Assembly: GCF_007003975.1 (NCBI RefSeq)
Contig: NZ_VFTC01000006.1
Coordinates: forward strand, 124,001-188,000
Direction: 5' to 3'
Source: Mesorhizobium sp. WSM4306
Lineage (GTDB): Bacteria; Pseudomonadota; Alphaproteobacteria; Rhizobiales; Rhizobiaceae
DNA: 64,000 bases
This document shows positions 28,487-37,830 of the stretch, piece by piece (the first letter of the stretch is position 1; the number at the start of each line of letters is the position of its first letter). The notes under the pieces are model-generated. The model did no database searches, was not told the origin of the DNA, and saw only the letters and a list, made by a program, of their open reading frames with translations. The position numbers and the translations under genes were made by a program.

Positions 28487-29298
28487 AGGAGAAACACCAC
28501 TTTCTTGTCCAACCGCGAAGCCACGTACCAGGCAATGCAATACACGACCAGAATATAGCCAAACACCAAACCATAGGTGGAAAGAGGCGCCAGGCTTGCA
28601 GTTAGGATTGGATGGCGAACGACTTCAATCAAGTGATAGATCGGATTGACGAGATAAACGAATTCCAGGCCGTGGTTCTTGAGGACGCTGGCAGGGACGA
28701 CGATTGGGGTCAGATAGAATACTACTTGTAAGACACCAGCCAAGGCATGTGGCAGATCGCGGAAGGCAGTACCTAGATAGGAAAAAATAGTTGTGTGCCC
28801 CAATAGAGCTATATAAAGCAGCAGAAGACCAGGGATAGCCAACAGCCATCCAGTTACTTCGAAGGTGCCGAGAAAAATCTGCACGAGAGCCACAGCTGCT
28901 AGCCCCATTACGAAGTTCATGCTGCTGCTGACGAGCGCCCGCAGGATATAGATTTGCTTGGGATATGAAAACTGCTTGATATAACCTTCGGCACTTACGA
29001 AGACCATACCGGCGTCGACCATAGACGCGGAAATCAGCCCCCAGACAACGAAACCCAGCATCAGGTAGGGGAGAAAAGCCTTCAGGTCTTGCCCGAACAT
29101 AACGCCATAGACGAACCCTATGGCGCCAACATACACGCCAAGATTGATAAGGATCCACAATGGACCAATGAACGAACGGCGGTAGCGACGCTTGACGTCT
29201 TGAATGCCGATGAAGAACCAGACGCGATGCAGCAGCAGCGAGCGGATAACATCTCGGAGCAACCTGCTCTTGTCCACACTTGAATAGCTATGTTTCAT
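28483..29298 (-). CDS. wzm: Polysaccharide ABC exporter permease
   Basis: Inner-membrane channel (ABC-2 family) for O-antigen export. The 271-residue protein has a cytoplasmic N-terminus with the RRYRRSFIGPLWILI coupling segment and about six hydrophobic helices between residues 35 and 265. The ATG at 29298 is the best start; a GTG three codons upstream is possible. It overlaps wzt by 4 bp downstream. A GC-rich spacer of about 190 bp separates it from the preceding glycosyltransferase gene. No Wzx flippase is visible in the window, so this pair is the likely export route for the locus. Confidence 0.87.
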   Translation of the reverse strand: MKHSYSSVDKSRLLRDVIRSLLLHRVWFFIGIQDVKRRYRRSFIGPLWILINLGVYVGAIGFVYGVMFGQDLKAFLPYLMLGFVVWGLISASMVDAGMVFVSAEGYIKQFSYPKQIYILRALVSSSMNFVMGLAAVALVQIFLGTFEVTGWLLAIPGLLLLYIALLGHTTIFSYLGTAFRDLPHALAGVLQVVFYLTPIVVPASVLKNHGLEFVYLVNPIYHLIEVVRHPILTASLAPLSTYGLVFGYILVVYCIAWYVASRLDKKVVFLL

Positions 29299-29491
29299 GA
29301 TTCGCACAGGGTTGCCGGAGACCGTTTCGTTTGAGCCGCGCTACCATGGCGAGGGGTTCCAGCACTGCGTTGCAGCGCTCCTCGGCGTCGGCCGGCAGGA
29401 TGCAGCCGGCGGGGACGACGAGTCCGTGAGCCGTTGCCCGCTCGCAGCAGATCATGTGGCCGGATCGCATGTCAATCGCTGACGGACATTG
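29299..29491. other. GC-rich spacer inside the AT-rich island
   Basis: This 193-bp gap between wzm and the upstream glycosyltransferase gene is visibly richer in G and C than the genes on both sides. Both strands keep short open frames (about 60 codons), but neither has a ribosome site or a recognisable protein. It may be a remnant of a lost gene or of an inserted element. Confidence 0.4.
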
Positions 29492-30664
29492 TTAGATAAA
29501 ACTCCGGATTTTCGTTAGTATTTTTCTAACAATTCTCTGAGCAACAAGAGCATATCCTCCCTCTCGATAAATAATCGACATATATACCCTGTACCTTTCC
29601 ACCCTTATTATGACTTTATTCCATTCAAGCCTTCGTTGTTTTAGCGGCTTGACGTTTTTTGAGCGTCGCCCATCGATTTTTATGAATAGGCCTGCCCATT
29701 CATAAGAACTCGCCCCTAAATCGTATCGCCGTTTGACGTCATTGAATGCACCATTCGCCAAATTAGTTCGTTTTTCAGGCGATTTAATCAAGGTGTGTAG
29801 CGAGTCTAACCAGAGTTCATAACTATTTTCAACCAACACCCCTGTAACAGACTCTTTTACCACGTCTCTGTAGGGTGGAATATTGGAGTATACTCCTGCT
29901 ATACGGCAGGCACCGTATTCGCGATACTTGTTGTCGGTCTTGCTGCGGTTTGCTTCATGGTCGATCAAGGGCGCCAAGCCGATCGCCCAGTTTCTCGAAG
30001 CCTGGAATTTGATGTAGGTATCGTAGTCACCGGTATGCGGAAAAAAACGGACTCTCACTCCAGCCTCAACTCCCTTTGGAAGAACACCGGCAAACTCGAA
30101 TACCGCTTTCGGGAATCTCTCCAGGATCGGATCAATAAGCGGCGATACCAAATCCAGATCGTCGACGCGTGAGGGACTTCCCGCAAAACCGATCCGGATT
30201 TCCTCAGTGGAGGATGGAGGCACACCGTCAATGAGTGAAAAATCGAAAAACGTCGGTAGAACCGCCACGCAAGTGTTAAAGCGGGATAAGAACCTTGCCA
30301 GTTCAGGGGAGTTAACGATCACGGTTTCAGCATGGGAGACTGCAAATTCTAGAGACTTCCTGATAGTTGGATGCTGATAATACATCGCGAGCGGACTGTC
30401 CCCGACGATGCGCCAGAAATTATCATCAATATAATATACGTATGGCCAATTTGCGTCAGCAAGCAATTGTGCCCATGATAGCATCAGTGGATCCGCGCAC
30501 CGTACGAACATGGGAATTGTATCGGAGGTAATGTCGTCGACCCGAAGTTCACTAAGGAATTTTACTTCGTGATCGATGCCGTGCACCTGACACGCCCCCA
30601 TGATTTGCTCAAGCAAATAGGTGGTAGCGATCTTTGCTTCAATAATCATCAGAATGCTAGCCAT
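29492..30664 (-). CDS. Glycosyltransferase-like protein, GT4/GT-B type
   Basis: A 390-residue protein whose pattern fits GT-B glycosyltransferases: N-terminal half with WPYVYYIDDNFWRI and TVIVNSPELARFLSRF, then the C-terminal Rossmann domain with IRIGFAGSPSRVDDLDLV and the donor-site region ANRSKTDNKYREYGACRIAGVYSN. The middle domain of the 1238-residue protein downstream has a similar YLMDDNMLRF segment, so the two may be related. The C-terminal 60 residues are very basic, suggesting membrane association. ATG at 30664. It lies between the GNAT gene (63 bp) and wzm. GC content is low. The sugar it transfers is unknown. Confidence 0.7.
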   Translation of the reverse strand: MASILMIIEAKIATTYLLEQIMGACQVHGIDHEVKFLSELRVDDITSDTIPMFVRCADPLMLSWAQLLADANWPYVYYIDDNFWRIVGDSPLAMYYQHPTIRKSLEFAVSHAETVIVNSPELARFLSRFNTCVAVLPTFFDFSLIDGVPPSSTEEIRIGFAGSPSRVDDLDLVSPLIDPILERFPKAVFEFAGVLPKGVEAGVRVRFFPHTGDYDTYIKFQASRNWAIGLAPLIDHEANRSKTDNKYREYGACRIAGVYSNIPPYRDVVKESVTGVLVENSYELWLDSLHTLIKSPEKRTNLANGAFNDVKRRYDLGASSYEWAGLFIKIDGRRSKNVKPLKQRRLEWNKVIIRVERYRVYMSIIYREGGYALVAQRIVRKILTKIRSFI

Positions 30665-30727
30665 GGCGGGCTCGCATAACGGCTCGGCTCGGCGACCAGT
30701 GCGTCGGCGTGAAGTTGCGCGTTGGGG

Positions 30728-31231
30728 TCACGAAGCTCTATCTCGGCCAAAGCACATGCGGATCATGCCGCCGGAGCGGCCTTCTTTGACAAAGCCGCAT
30801 CGCGTGTAGAGCTCGATAGCCCTTGTATTTTGCTCCATCACTTCGAGGAAAACATAGGGCAGTTTCAAAACACGCGTTCCGAAACGCACGAGTTCCGTGC
30901 ACGAGCGCTTGATATAGCCATTCCCTGCCATTTCCGGAGCAACGAGAAATCGCCCGATCTCGGCGCTTCCGGCGTTGCGATCGATATCGTAAATCCCGCA
31001 TTGGCCGACCGGCCGGCCGTCAGCTTCAACCAGGAAGAAAAAATCGTCATCCTTTTGGAGGTAGCGCTTGTACCAGGCAAGGTGGCTGTCAAATGTGAGT
31101 TTATCGGACGTCTTGAACCACGTACGTGCCTCGTCACGATTTCGCCAATCGAGAATCGTCTTGAGATCTCGCTCTTCCACAAGCCTCAAGACAATCGTGC
31201 CGTCTCCAAAGGGAGCAAGTAGCTGTTTCAT
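30728..31231 (-). CDS. GNAT N-acetyltransferase, WecD/PseH-like
   Basis: Acyl-CoA dependent N-acyltransferase of 167 residues. Family features are LRLVEERDLKTILDWRN at the N-terminus (RimJ/RimL/PseH style), then IGRFLVAPEMAGNGY in the acetyl-CoA binding region and LEVMEQNTRAIELYTRCGF at the C-terminus. The ATG overlaps the stop of the upstream DegT aminotransferase gene (ATGA). An aminotransferase coupled to a GNAT enzyme matches WecE/WecD (dTDP-Fuc4NAc) and PseC/PseH; since rfbA and rfbB are in the same operon, acylation of a dTDP-4-amino-4,6-dideoxyhexose is the most economical reading. The substrate is inferred only. Confidence 0.75.
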   Translation of the reverse strand: MKQLLAPFGDGTIVLRLVEERDLKTILDWRNRDEARTWFKTSDKLTFDSHLAWYKRYLQKDDDFFFLVEADGRPVGQCGIYDIDRNAGSAEIGRFLVAPEMAGNGYIKRSCTELVRFGTRVLKLPYVFLEVMEQNTRAIELYTRCGFVKEGRSGGMIRMCFGRDRAS

Positions 31232-32355
31232 TGAGCGTATTTGAGAACCAATTCTGAAACCAGATCCACATCCGCCTTGGTCATCCGAAGGTGCAGCGGC
31301 AACGAAATGATTTCCTTGCTTGCGGCCGCCGCATTCGGACAGGTGCCTGCAGCGTAGGCGTACATCCGGTAATCGGTGTTGTCGCGATAGTGAACGCCGG
31401 GATAGACGCCGTGTTCGTTGAGGGCAAGCATCAGATTGTCGCGGTTCTGAACGCGTATCTGGAGAAGATGCTGGGCAGACTCACAACCCTGCACGGTCGG
31501 CACCACGTTGACATGGTTGTGGCCTTCGAGATGCTGACGGTACCAGAATGCCAGCTGACGCCGGAACGCGTTGTCGATATCAAGATATTTCAGCTGCACG
31601 ATAGCAATCGCGGCCATGATCGAGTTGCCGTGATACTTGTAGCCAAGCTCCTCGACATCATACATCCATTTGTAGGCGCCCTGAGCGGCCGTGCGAGCAT
31701 ATGTATCCTTGTTGATCCCCAACCAAGTCAGCTTACGAACTCGCTCGTCATCCTCTGCCTCCTTGAAGCAGATCATTCCGGAATCGGCTGTGGGAAGATT
31801 TTTGACGGCCTGAAAACTGAATACCGTCGCATCGGCATCACCGCCAATGTGCGTTCCGGTGACCCGTGTGCCTGACATATGAGCCGCATCGAGCACCAGC
31901 TTGATGTCATGCGCGCGACAAATCTCCAGTATCTCCTGATAGCGGCCCGTATTGCCTCCCATGCCGACAAAGATCAGCGCTTTTGTCTTGTCCGTGATCC
32001 GCTTGAGCACGCTTTCAGGGTCGAGGCAAAGGTATTCATCAACGTCTGCGAACACCGGCTTGAGGCCTGTCTGAAGGATGGCGTGATTGGTCGAAACGAA
32101 CGTTAACGGCGTCGTGATGACCTCGTCATCGTCGCTCCATCCGTGTTTGGATTTGAAAAGCTCAAAAGCCAGGTGAAGTCCAACCGTGTTGGAATTCAGG
32201 AAGTGAGCATGCGGAATGCCGGTATAATTCTTCCACGCCGTTTCAAACTCCGCAGTCTTGAAGCCAAGGCCTGTCCATCCTTTTTCAAGGCACTCGCGGA
32301 TTTCCGACAGGCACTCTTCAATACGGAAATTCGGTACAAATAGCTGAACTGACAT
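31228..32355 (-). CDS. DegT/DnrJ/EryC1/StrS sugar aminotransferase, WecE-like
   Basis: PLP-dependent aminotransferase (375 residues) acting on a keto-deoxy sugar nucleotide. The Schiff-base lysine is Lys185 in FSFQAVKNLPTADSG; VLDAAHMSG holds the PLP Asp; EVITTPLTFVSTNHAIL is the family N-terminal block. The ATG at 32355 is set by GGAG nine bases upstream. It lies 28 bp after rfbD and overlaps the GNAT gene. In the company of RfbA and RfbB the likely substrate is dTDP-4-keto-6-deoxyglucose, giving a 4-amino sugar (VioA/WecE-type reaction). This substrate assignment comes from the neighbours. Confidence 0.82.
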   Translation of the reverse strand: MSVQLFVPNFRIEECLSEIRECLEKGWTGLGFKTAEFETAWKNYTGIPHAHFLNSNTVGLHLAFELFKSKHGWSDDDEVITTPLTFVSTNHAILQTGLKPVFADVDEYLCLDPESVLKRITDKTKALIFVGMGGNTGRYQEILEICRAHDIKLVLDAAHMSGTRVTGTHIGGDADATVFSFQAVKNLPTADSGMICFKEAEDDERVRKLTWLGINKDTYARTAAQGAYKWMYDVEELGYKYHGNSIMAAIAIVQLKYLDIDNAFRRQLAFWYRQHLEGHNHVNVVPTVQGCESAQHLLQIRVQNRDNLMLALNEHGVYPGVHYRDNTDYRMYAYAAGTCPNAAAASKEIISLPLHLRMTKADVDLVSELVLKYAQ

Positions 32356-32383
32356 CAAATGTGCTCCGGTAGCGCCTGCTGGT

Positions 32384-33292
32384 TCATAGGGTTGGCGCGC
32401 ATTTCATCTCTGCGATCAAAAGACGGGATACGACGTCTACGGTGGAACGGTGCCAATCCGGCGCCGTCCAGTTGAATGTGACTTCGAACTCAGCCGTCGA
32501 TAACCGAGAATTTCGCGGGCGCAGCGCCTTGGTCGGGTAGTCACGCGTGGATATCTCCTTCACCGCAGCGTAGGGCCCGTCAAGCGCTCGACTCGTAGCC
32601 AGGATATGATGCGCGAAGCCACTCCGGTTAGTGTCACCGGTTCCCACGAGATGATACACGCCAAAGCGAGCAAAACTTCTGTCGCCGTGCAGGATCGCCG
32701 ACGAAACCAGGATCGCGTCAGCTAAATCAAAAGCGGAGGTCGGATTTCCCCACTGGTCGGCGACCACCGCGATCTCGTCGCGGTCGGCGGCGAGCCCAAG
32801 AATGATCCTGACGAAATTCTTACCGAACGGGCTATAAGCCCAGGCGGTGCGCAGGATCAGGTGGCGCGGATTGGCGGCCGCCACCGCCTGTTCGCCGGCG
32901 AGCTTGGAGGCGCCGTAGACGCCGAGCGGCGCGGTGGCGTCGGTCTCGACATAGGCGCCGTCCTTGGAACCGTCGAAGACATAGTCGGTCGACAGGTGGA
33001 TGACGGGCACGCCGAGCTTCGCGGCCGCCTCGGCGACCTTGCCGGCGCCGACGGCGTTCACCGCGAAGGCAAGGTCGGGCTCGTCCTCGGCCTGGTCGAC
33101 CGCGGTGTAGGCGGCAGCCGACACCACGATGTCCGGCCGTGCTGCTGCAAGTGCGTCGAACACCGTGTCGGGCTGCGCCAGATCGAGCTGCGGCCGTCCC
33201 ACGGCGACCACCTCCACGCCCGCCAGCCCCTGCCCGGCCTCCAGCAGGCTGGTGGCGACCTGACCGTCGCGTCCGGTGACAACCAGCCTCAC
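32384..33292 (-). CDS. rfbD: dTDP-4-dehydrorhamnose reductase
   Basis: Last step of dTDP-L-rhamnose synthesis. The 302-residue protein has the N-terminal [13 protein letters not shown]ossmann motif, [16 protein letters not shown], the YGASKLAGE YxxxK pair and [14 protein letters not shown]. The GTG start at 33292 overlaps the rfbB stop (GTGA). Base composition changes inside this gene: the 5' part (above about 32,830) is strongly GC-rich, the 3' part is distinctly less so, as if two alleles had recombined. Gene order in the operon is rfbA, rfbC, rfbB, rfbD. Confidence 0.92.
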   Translation of the reverse strand: MRLVVTGRDGQVATSLLEAGQGLAGVEVVAVGRPQLDLAQPDTVFDALAAARPDIVVSAAAYTAVDQAEDEPDLAFAVNAVGAGKVAEAAAKLGVPVIHLSTDYVFDGSKDGAYVETDATAPLGVYGASKLAGEQAVAAANPRHLILRTAWAYSPFGKNFVRIILGLAADRDEIAVVADQWGNPTSAFDLADAILVSSAILHGDRSFARFGVYHLVGTGDTNRSGFAHHILATSRALDGPYAAVKEISTRDYPTKALRPRNSRLSTAEFEVTFNWTAPDWHRSTVDVVSRLLIAEMKCAPTL

Positions 33293-34383
33293 GCCGCGCC
33301 CTTCCTGCCTTCAATCTGGCCCCGGGACTGGACTTGCCCGAGCCGCTCGCCGGCATAGCGCTGCTCGCGGATCGGCGCCCACCACCATTTGTTGTCGAGG
33401 AACCAGTCGACCGTCCTTGCCAGGCCGCTGTCGAAACTCTCCGACGGCGCCCAGCCGAGATCCCTGCCGATCTTGGAAGCGTCGATGGCGTAGCGGCGGT
33501 CGTGACCCGGGCGATCGGTGACGAAGCCGATCAGGTCGCGATAGCGTTTGCCGCCTGCGCGTGGCCTTCTGGCGTCGAGAAGGTCGCAGATCGTCTCGAC
33601 GACGCTAAGATTGGTCCGCTCGGAATTGCCGCCGACATTGTAGCTCTCGCCCGGCTGACCCTTGGTGGCGACCAGTTCCAGGGCGCGGGCATGATCCTCG
33701 ACGAACAGCCAGTCGCGCACATTGGCGCCGGCGCCGTAGACCGGCAGCGGCTTTTCGTCGAGCGCGTTGAGGATCACCAGCGGGATCAGCTTTTCGGGAA
33801 AGTGATAGGGTCCGTAATTGTTCGAGCAGTTGGAGAGCACGACCGGCAGGCCATACGTCTCGTGCCAGGCCCGCACCAGATGGTCGGACGCCGCCTTCGA
33901 GGCGGAATAGGGCGAGGACGGCGCGTAAGGCGTTTCCTCGACGAACATGCCGCCGTCGAAGGGCAGATCGCCGAACACCTCGTCGGTCGAGACATGGTGG
34001 AAGCGGAAGCGGGCTTTCCTGTCCTCGCCAAGGCCGCGCCAATATTCGAGCGCCGAATTCAGCACCCGGTAGGTGCCGACGATGTTGGTCTCGATGAAGG
34101 CGCCGGGTCCGTCGATCGAGCGGTCGACATGGCTTTCGGCGGCGAGATTCATGACGACGTCGATCTCGTCGCGGTGGAGGATGTCGAGGACCGCCCGCTC
34201 GTCGCAGATGTCGGCCTGCGCAAATTTGTAGTTGTGCGCGTTCTCGATCGTGCGCAGCGAGGCGAGATTGCCGGCATAGGTAAGCTTGTCGAGATTGGTC
34301 ACATGGTAGGCCGGATTGGCGCACAAATGCCGGCACACCGCCGAGCCGATGAAGCCGGCACCGCCTGTCACCAGAAAATTCAT
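33289..34383 (-). CDS. rfbB: dTDP-glucose 4,6-dehydratase
   Basis: Converts dTDP-glucose to dTDP-4-keto-6-deoxyglucose, the branch point for rhamnose and 4-amino sugars. The 364-residue protein shows [30 protein letters not shown], the active-site [11 protein letters not shown] with Asp-Glu, [14 protein letters not shown] and the [16 protein letters not shown] block. The ATG at 34383 follows GAGGAGAGCGCC. Its stop overlaps the rfbD GTG start. The C-terminus is slightly extended ([11 protein letters not shown]). GC content is high, like the host core. Confidence 0.94.
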   Translation of the reverse strand: MNFLVTGGAGFIGSAVCRHLCANPAYHVTNLDKLTYAGNLASLRTIENAHNYKFAQADICDERAVLDILHRDEIDVVMNLAAESHVDRSIDGPGAFIETNIVGTYRVLNSALEYWRGLGEDRKARFRFHHVSTDEVFGDLPFDGGMFVEETPYAPSSPYSASKAASDHLVRAWHETYGLPVVLSNCSNNYGPYHFPEKLIPLVILNALDEKPLPVYGAGANVRDWLFVEDHARALELVATKGQPGESYNVGGNSERTNLSVVETICDLLDARRPRAGGKRYRDLIGFVTDRPGHDRRYAIDASKIGRDLGWAPSESFDSGLARTVDWFLDNKWWWAPIREQRYAGERLGQVQSRGQIEGRKGAA

Positions 34384-34408
34384 GGCGCTCTCCTCACATC
34401 GTCGCGCG

Positions 34409-34960
34409 TCATGCGAACACCTCGGCCGTGGCAAGCGCCGGCGCCTTTAGGTCCTTGGCCGAGAGCTCGAAGCCGCCGGCGGGCGATGGCCAATCGATGC
34501 CGATGTCGGGGTCGTCGAAACGGATCGACCGATCGTGCGCCGGCGAATAGGTGTCGGTGACCTTATACAGGACCTCGGTGTCCGGGACGAGCGTGACGAA
34601 GCCGTGCGCGAAACCCTTCGGCACCAGGATCTGGTTGCCTTTCTCGGCCGATATTTCGAGCGCGACCCATTTTCCGAAGGTTTTCGAGCTGCGGCGAATG
34701 TCGACCGCGACGTCGAGGATCTTGCCTCTGATCACACGCAGCAACTTGTCCTGCGCGCGTGGAGGCAGCTGATAGTGAAGTCCCCGCACGACACCTGCGG
34801 CCGCCGAATAGGAATGGTTGTCCTGGACGAAACGCAAATCGATGCCGGCTTCAAAAAAGCGCTCGGCATTCCAGGTCTCGATGAAATAGCCGCGCGCATC
34901 GCCGTGCCGCTTCGGCACGATCTCGAGCACGCCATCAAGACCAAGCTGCCTGACGTCCAC
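34409..34960 (-). CDS. rfbC: dTDP-4-dehydrorhamnose 3,5-epimerase
   Basis: Epimerises the 4-keto sugar at C3 and C5 in the rhamnose pathway. The 183-residue cupin enzyme has [17 protein letters not shown], the catalytic His region [11 protein letters not shown], and [11 protein letters not shown]. The start is a GTG at 34960 placed just after the rfbA stop, with GGAG inside the end of rfbA acting as ribosome site. 25 bp separate its stop from the rfbB start. Confidence 0.93.
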   Translation of the reverse strand: MDVRQLGLDGVLEIVPKRHGDARGYFIETWNAERFFEAGIDLRFVQDNHSYSAAAGVVRGLHYQLPPRAQDKLLRVIRGKILDVAVDIRRSSKTFGKWVALEISAEKGNQILVPKGFAHGFVTLVPDTEVLYKVTDTYSPAHDRSIRFDDPDIGIDWPSPAGGFELSAKDLKAPALATAEVFA

Positions 34961-34961
34961 T

Positions 34962-35843
34962 CTAGTTCTCCGTCAGCTCGGTGACACGCCGGCGCAGGTA
35001 GGCTGCGTATTCATTCTTGCCCAGGCGCGTGGCGCGCTCAAGCACCTTGTCGGCGCTCAGCCAGCCCTGCTCGAAAGCGATTTCTTCAGGACAGGCAACC
35101 TTGATGCCCTGGCGGTGCTCGATGGTGCGCACGAAGGAAGAGGCTTCATGCAGGCTGTCATGCGTGCCGGTGTCGAGCCAGGCATAGCCGCGGCCGAGCT
35201 GATGCACATGCAGCTGTCCGCGCTCGAGATAGACGTTGTTGACTGCCGTGATCTCGAGTTCACCACGCGATGACGGCTTGATCGTCGAAGCGATGTCGAC
35301 GACCTCGTTGTCGTAGAAATAGAGACCGGTGACCGCCCAGTTGGACTTCGGCTTCTCCGGCTTTTCCTCGATCGTCAAAGCGGTGCCGCTGAGCTTGTCG
35401 AAAGACACCACGCCATAGCGCTGCGGATCCTCGACATGGTAGGCGAACACCGACGCGCCGCTTTCCCGCTGCGCGGCAGCACGGCAGAGCTGCGACAGGC
35501 CCTCACCGAAATATATATTGTCGCCGAGGATCATCGACACATTGTCCTTGCCGATGAAGTCGCGGCCGATGATGAAAGCCTCGGCAAGCCCGTTGGGCTG
35601 CGGCTGTTCGGCATAGGACAATTCGAGCCCGAATTCCGAACCGTCCCCCAGCAACTCCCGAAAGATCGGCAAGTCGCGTGGTGTCGAAATGATCAGAATC
35701 TGTTGGATCCCCGCGAGCATCAAGACGCTCAGCGGGTAAAAAATCATCGGCTTGTCGTATATTGGCAGAATTTGCTTAGAGATCGCTAATGTTAGGGGAT
35801 AAAGACGCGTCCCACTGCCTCCTGCAAGGATGATACCTTTCAA
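34962..35843 (-). CDS. rfbA: Glucose-1-phosphate thymidylyltransferase
   Basis: Forms dTDP-glucose from dTTP and glucose-1-phosphate. The 293-residue protein starts [17 protein letters not shown], followed by [16 protein letters not shown] and [12 protein letters not shown]. The start is one of two adjacent TTG codons (35846 or 35843); I chose 35843 because AAGGAG then lies six bases upstream and the N-terminus matches the family. It heads the operon rfbA-rfbC-rfbB-rfbD and probably also drives the amino-sugar, glycosyltransferase and wzm-wzt genes downstream. The upstream 280 bp is shared with the divergent UDP-xylose synthase gene. Confidence 0.92.
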   Translation of the reverse strand: MKGIILAGGSGTRLYPLTLAISKQILPIYDKPMIFYPLSVLMLAGIQQILIISTPRDLPIFRELLGDGSEFGLELSYAEQPQPNGLAEAFIIGRDFIGKDNVSMILGDNIYFGEGLSQLCRAAAQRESGASVFAYHVEDPQRYGVVSFDKLSGTALTIEEKPEKPKSNWAVTGLYFYDNEVVDIASTIKPSSRGELEITAVNNVYLERGQLHVHQLGRGYAWLDTGTHDSLHEASSFVRTIEHRQGIKVACPEEIAFEQGWLSADKVLERATRLGKNEYAAYLRRRVTELTEN

Positions 35844-36125
35844 CAAGCTCTCCTTGAATTGCCAGGCCCCCGCCCGAAATCAAGTTGACCGTGCTTAGGT
35901 TTCGTGCGGAGACTTGTCAATTCAAACTCGGCCGTGGATCAGCACCCAGAATTGACCTGCACCCTCCGCCTCGTGGCAATTTGACCGACTGGCCACAAGC
36001 TGTTGACCGACCGGCCACTGGCTGGCGATGCAATCGGCACGGCGATTTGGCAAATGGGCTTGCGGTGCTAAACAGCGGCAGTTCGCAAACAACATCCCCA
36101 TAGCGCTCAAGCAGCAGGAACCTCC

Positions 36126-37067
36126 ATGGCCAAATTGCTCGTGACCGGTGGCGCCGGCTTTCTCGGATCGCATTTGTGCGACCGACTTGTCGGCCTCGGG
36201 CACCATGTCGTCGCCACCGACAATTTCCTGACTGGATCACTGGACAATGTCCGCCACCTCTCGCAAAATCCGCTGTTTGAACTGATGCGTCACGACGTCA
36301 CGCTGCCGTTCGATGTCGACGTCGACGGCATCTACAATCTTGCTTGCCCGGCAGCGCCCATTCATTACCAGCGCGACCCGATCCAGACGACAAGGACCAG
36401 CGTGCTCGGCGCGATCAACATGCTCGATCTCGCCACCCGCCGCGGAGCGAGAATCCTGCAGGCGTCGACTTCGGAAGTTTATGGCGACCCCGACATCCAC
36501 CCGCAGCCGGAAGGTTATTGGGGGCGGGTGAACCCGGTTGGCATCCGCAGCTGTTACGACGAAGGCAAGCGCTGCGCCGAGACGCTGTTCTTCGATTATT
36601 GGCGCCAGGTCCAGCTCGATATCAAGGTGATGCGCATCTTCAACACCTACGGTCCCCGCATGCACCCGAATGACGGGCGCGTGGTCAGCAATTTCATCGT
36701 CCAGGCCATAAGGGGCGAGTCGCTGACGATCTACGGCACAGGCGGCCAGACACGCAGCTTCTGTTACGTCGACGACCTCACCGAAGCCATGGTGCTGTTG
36801 ATGGGAACGCCGGTCGGTTTCACCGGTCCGGTGAATGTCGGCAATCCGGTCGAATCGACGATGCTGGAACTTGCCGAACTGGTGCTTGGCATCGTCGGCG
36901 GCCGCTCCAGGCTGGAATTCAGGCCATTGCCGCAGGATGACCCCAGGCAGCGATGCCCGGACATTTCGCTGGCCAGAAAATCGCTGGGCTGGGAGCCGAA
37001 AGTCGGCCTCGAAGACGGGTTGAGGGAAACTGTCGCCTATTTCCGCCACCGGCTGGTGGACGCGTGA
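36126..37067 (+). CDS. UDP-glucuronate decarboxylase (UDP-xylose synthase)
   Basis: Makes UDP-xylose from UDP-glucuronate with NAD as bound cofactor. The 313-residue protein is close to bacterial [60 protein letters not shown] with the catalytic Tyr and Lys, and [19 protein letters not shown]. The ATG at 36126 follows AGGAACCTCC. It is divergent from rfbA and followed by a hairpin and convergent bioY. UDP-xylose could serve LPS or another glycan; a UDP-glucuronate 4-epimerase gene that would compete for the same precursor lies at 50505-51491. Confidence 0.9.
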   Translation: MAKLLVTGGAGFLGSHLCDRLVGLGHHVVATDNFLTGSLDNVRHLSQNPLFELMRHDVTLPFDVDVDGIYNLACPAAPIHYQRDPIQTTRTSVLGAINMLDLATRRGARILQASTSEVYGDPDIHPQPEGYWGRVNPVGIRSCYDEGKRCAETLFFDYWRQVQLDIKVMRIFNTYGPRMHPNDGRVVSNFIVQAIRGESLTIYGTGGQTRSFCYVDDLTEAMVLLMGTPVGFTGPVNVGNPVESTMLELAELVLGIVGGRSRLEFRPLPQDDPRQRCPDISLARKSLGWEPKVGLEDGLRETVAYFRHRLVDA

Positions 37068-37076
37068 CAACAAAAA

Positions 37077-37102
37077 GCCGGCGGGCTCGCACCCGCCGGC
37101 TC
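37077..37102 (-). terminator. Intrinsic terminator of bioY
   Basis: Perfect 10-bp stem AGCCGGCGGG / CCCGCCGGCT around a 6-base loop. On the minus strand the hairpin is followed by a run of five T before GTTG, so it should stop transcription leaving bioY. In the plus direction no T-run follows. Confidence 0.75.
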
Positions 37103-37120
37103 ATTTGCGTTCAAGCGGTT

Positions 37121-37714
37121 TCAGGGCTGCTTTGGCAGCAGCGACCATACCGCCGGCACCAGGCTGGCGGCGAGCGCCACCTTGATCAGGTCGCCGACGA
37201 TGAACGGCAGGACGCCGAACTGCCACGACTTTTCCACGCCGATGAGAGTGGCCAGCCAGGCAAAGCCCATGGCCATCATGACGATTTCGGCGACCAGCAT
37301 GGCGTTGAACAGCTTGATCGGGTGGCGGTCCCAGCCGCGATCGGCGGCCCAGCCGACAATGGCCGCCATGACGACGAAGCCGGCGAGATAACCACCGGTG
37401 CCGCCGATCATGTAGGCGATGCCGATGCCCTTTTCAGGCGTGCTCTGAAAGACCGGGAGGCCCATGGCGCCTTCGGCCATGTAGAGAAGCAAGGTAGCGA
37501 CGCCAAGCCGCAGGCCAAATGCGGTGGCGATGAGCAGGACGGCCAGCGTCTGCATCGAGATATCGACCGGCCCGAGCACGACCTTCGTCTTGGCCGACAG
37601 GGTCAAAAGCAGCGTTCCGGCGATCGCCAGCAAAAGCTGGGTTGCCAGGCGCAGCGCACCCTCCTGAGGCAAAGCGAGAGAAACAAGCGGACGCATCGTC
37701 GTTGCAAGTGCCAT
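37121..37714 (-). CDS. bioY: Biotin transporter BioY
   Basis: Substrate-binding membrane component of a biotin ECF-type transporter. The 197-residue protein has about six hydrophobic helices and the BioY signature around GPVDISMQTLAVLLIATAFG and YMIGGTGGYLAGF. The ATG at 37714 is preceded by GGGGAAGACC; a TTG four codons upstream is less likely. No bioM/bioN genes are adjacent, so it may work alone or with a shared energising module. I looked for a BioR-type box upstream and did not see one. A clear terminator follows. Confidence 0.92.
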   Translation of the reverse strand: MALATTMRPLVSLALPQEGALRLATQLLLAIAGTLLLTLSAKTKVVLGPVDISMQTLAVLLIATAFGLRLGVATLLLYMAEGAMGLPVFQSTPEKGIGIAYMIGGTGGYLAGFVVMAAIVGWAADRGWDRHPIKLFNAMLVAEIVMMAMGFAWLATLIGVEKSWQFGVLPFIVGDLIKVALAASLVPAVWSLLPKQP

Positions 37715-37830
37715 GGTCTTCCCCAATCCGGATTGCCGCAGATGGCGGCCTCGCTTTTTCCTATATTGGCTTCCGTGCTATGCGGCAATCGCTTTTGCCG
37801 TCCCCCTGACCGGAGCTCAACGACACCGCC

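Noticed and set aside
37715..37830. BioR operator upstream of bioY
   Set aside because: I looked for a TTATCTATAA-like palindrome and did not find one.
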